A DNA stretch of 64,000 nucleotides from Lichenostomus cassidix (taxonomy: Eukaryota; Chordata; Aves; Passeriformes; Meliphagidae): assembly GCA_008360975.2 (NCBI GenBank), contig CM039182.1:53084491-53148490 (forward strand), read 5' to 3'. Shown here one piece after another: positions 61,353 to 64,000 of this stretch; position 1 is the stretch's first letter; every line of letters starts with the position of its first letter. The position numbers and the translations under genes are program-made. The notes beneath the pieces were generated by a model. It was not told the origin of the DNA. It saw only the letters and a program-made list of their open reading frames with translations, and did no database searches.

Positions 61353-64000
61353 TATGAGGTTCTTTGTTTTAATCTGTAAATTAATAACATGGGAGTAATG
61401 ATAATCTTACTGTGCTATCACACTGCAAGTTTGCTACAAGTCAGGCAGGCAATAACACTCCTGATATTCAGGAATGTCTGAACATACTCAGCTGGAATGC
61501 AGGTGTTCAGCTAATAAAACAGAAATATAAATTTGACAGTTAAGTAGAAAGTTACCAGATGTTTCTAAGAAAAAATTAGGAGAACAAAGAAGAGAGATGC
61601 ACTGATATTGGTAAAAAGAAACACCCATCATCTTTTTGAATCACCTGGTATTTTGAAAGTTTACATGGTAAGAAGAATTCCTCTTTACATTTAAAAACCA
61701 AAAGACTGTTTTCGCAATATATTGTATACAGTTTTAGGGTAAAGAATGTAGGATACCCATATAAAACATACAAAAATAACTGTAGAACTGCAGCAATATA
61801 AGGTAAGTAATTTTTTTAATGGGCAGTTAAGATTGAGGAGAGTTAATGGCTCAGTTTGAAATGTGCTGAGTAATGAAGACCAGTTGCTTTAGATATTCAG
61901 TCACGGTAACCACAAGAACAGTAGTGATTAACACAAGTTTTCTTGGTAAATTGTAAATAAAAATTTATTAAAACATAGGGTTGAAATCTGAGCTCTTTTC
62001 TACTCACACAGCACTAGAATAGTTCATTTAACATCTCTGAAAAAATGTACAGCTACACATTCCTAACTCCCAAAATTCTTCTCCAAGTACAATTTGCAAG
62101 CGCATACAGTTTTTATGCAGTAGCTTTAACAAGAAGCTCTTTAAAGTTTATAACTGTGGCCCCCCAAGCACGTCTGTTGTTTCAATAATTCTGCCTTTAT
62201 CAGTCCCATCAAAGCTGCTGTCCAGCATGAGGTTGCTAGGAACTATAATGAAGTGATGTTGCTGTAGATTCCCTTATAGCTCAAGATTTTCCACTACTAG
62301 GCAGGTGACTGCAATTTCCATCACATCAGGACAATTACTTTTAAGAACGGAAGGAACCTTCGCCCTCCCTCCTTTTCCTCTACCCCTCCCAGCTTAGGCT
62401 GCATATCACGATCCGCAAACTTTCAGAGAATACTTTGCTTGTGATTCTCAACATAACCAGTACTACAGGAAATTGAACTGCAAGACAGAAAAGTATTTTT
62501 TAAAGGAAATTATCTTTGTAAGCTGAAGGCTGGGAAACACATCATGGAAAATACTGTGAATAAGCTTTTTGACTTTACCTTTTGAACAGGCAGATGATAC
62601 TATGGGTTCTTATAAAACAGGTTTTCAGAAACAATCTTTAAAGCACACCAAAAAAAATCATGGTTTCATTTAGTACCAGAAAAGGCTGAGAAACATATTT
62701 TGATTTGTGTGCAACTGCAAATCTCCAGAACACCACAAGGTTTCCATTCTTATGACAAACCTTAAACATACAGAATATTTCTATTTCATATCGTAAGCTC
62801 CCTAAGCTAAAAGTTGAAATGGCAAATCCATAACTGAAATAATTTCCTTCATGAAACAGAAAATTAAGTCTATTTGTAAAGGCATAGGAATCCAAACTTG
62901 TGCCAGGCACAAAAGTGTTCAGACAATCAGCTGTAACTATTGTCATAACTCCTTTTTTCTTTGAGTTTTTGAAACACATGAAGACTTAAAAGATTATAAT
63001 GATGCCTATCCAACAATGGAAAGAACAGATATGGTGTCCTTCATCTGCTCTGTTTTCATATTTGCTCTAAACAAAAGGAATTACAACCATTTACATTACT
63101 GTGATACACAAAGGGCAATGCAGCATTGCAAAATATGAACATTACTGCATTTTAAGACTGCAAAAGCATATACAGCTTCAATGAATTGTTGTCATTATCT
63201 GACTCCACATCATTTATTTATAGTGTATTTTCTTTAAAGGTCTGAACACCTAAATTGCAGAGCACAGGCAAAACCTGTGCAAACCTGGCAAAAGAATATG
63301 ATAATATCTTCAAAATCTGTCTACACCAATGACTTCTTCCTGGAAGTCAACTTATAGCACAGTTATCTTACACTAGGTTATCACTGAAGCAGTAATGGAA
63401 TCACTCCTACCTCAGTTGATGACAGCACATAGCTCTACACATCCTGTTGAATTACTTGCAGAATAATTTACTCTTACTTTGCAGACTTACAAAGAATAGT
63501 AAGAAGAGTTATCCTATTTAACTGAACAGCAAGGAGGAACTGCTAATTTTAAGCTAAAATGTGGTTGCCATGTCAGGCTGAGGTGAAAGACCAAAAAGCG
63601 TCTACTTCATACCTGGCAAAAGCACTGGTCTTGAATTAATTACCAATGGATGTCAGTGAACTTCAGGAAAACAAGCTGCACTAAGAAACTGGTACAGTAA
63701 GCTGTCACAGCAGAGAAGAATGAGCAGAGAGGTTCCTGAGAAGAATGCTGTCCTTCAGAGGGGCTTTATTCCTGCTGGAGGCAAGTCTCACTGAAAAAGT
63801 TTGTCTCATTTATTTGACTGCTATATCACATTTTATGTAAACAGGGACGTTTAACCAAGAACTCACTGCATCTTAGACTCTAAATTATTTACTGTGAAGA
63901 ATGGCTAAATACATGGGGCTTAAAAGAAAATATTAACTCTTTTCCTTTAAAATGGGACTATTGGTAGACATTACTAGAAAATACTATTTTCTATAAGTTA
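61353..64000. other. Unique noncoding stretch to the window end
   Basis: No exon, RNA gene or repeat family recognised. A short C-rich patch lies at about 62360-62395. The longest frame (113 codons, - strand, 62638-62979) resembles no known protein. Confidence 0.55.

Noticed and set aside
62638..62979. 113-codon open frame on the - strand
   Set aside because: No recognisable domain and an amino-acid mix typical of translated AT-rich noncoding DNA.
1..64000. CRISPR arrays, operons, tRNA or rRNA genes
   Set aside because: No regularly spaced repeats with unique spacers, no ribosome binding sites with packed frames, and no cloverleaf or rRNA words were seen. The sequence is vertebrate in character.

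Overview
The window looks like nuclear DNA from a bird, most likely a passerine. The evidence is several CR1 LINE fragments, worn MIR-like SINE pieces, and three retroviral LTR sequences of kinds I associate with songbird genomes. The sequence is AT-rich, CpG is scarce outside the LTRs, and open frames are short. I found no exon, no RNA gene and no bacterial-type feature. The only open frame with a recognisable protein is a decayed CR1 reverse transcriptase piece at 54396-54992. The window is therefore either intergenic or part of a very large intron. The passerine assignment rests on remembered repeat families, not on a search.

Layout: 1-11.4 kb is unique AT-rich DNA with an A-rich tract (49-133), two worn MIR-like pieces, a T25 run and a T17 run. 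At 11.4-12.3 kb there is a degraded CR1 3' piece followed by a worn ERVL-type LTR. From 12.3 to 19.6 kb is unique sequence. At 19.6-21.85 kb are the two clearest elements: a 1010-bp solo LTR (19626-20635) with 9-bp terminal inverted repeats and a 5-bp target duplication, and a 516-bp solo LTR (21329-21844) with TG/CA ends and a 6-bp target duplication. They belong to different retroviral classes and probably lie in opposite orientations. They also hold most of the GC-rich, CpG-containing sequence. From 21.85 to 25.1 kb the + strand is noticeably pyrimidine-rich.

From 25 to 41 kb there are CR1 3' pieces (25.15, 34.6, and older ones at 29.7 and 39.4 kb), three MIR-like remnants, a CA repeat, and a near-identical triplication of a ~35-bp unit at 36.0 kb. 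From 41 kb to the end there are three sizeable CR1 copies (41.15 kb +, 49.8 kb -, 54.4 kb +), two further MIR-like remnants, and several small hairpins and local duplications. The rest is unique sequence.

Nothing here forms an operon, a defence system or any multigene system, and I did not find an undescribed system. The best leads are structural: the two intact solo LTRs, the seven-step G-triplet array inside the first, the 36.0-kb triplication, a perfect 14-bp hairpin at 25350-25381, and two unique stretches (52.56-53.0 and 57.56-58.06 kb) that might be conserved noncoding elements.
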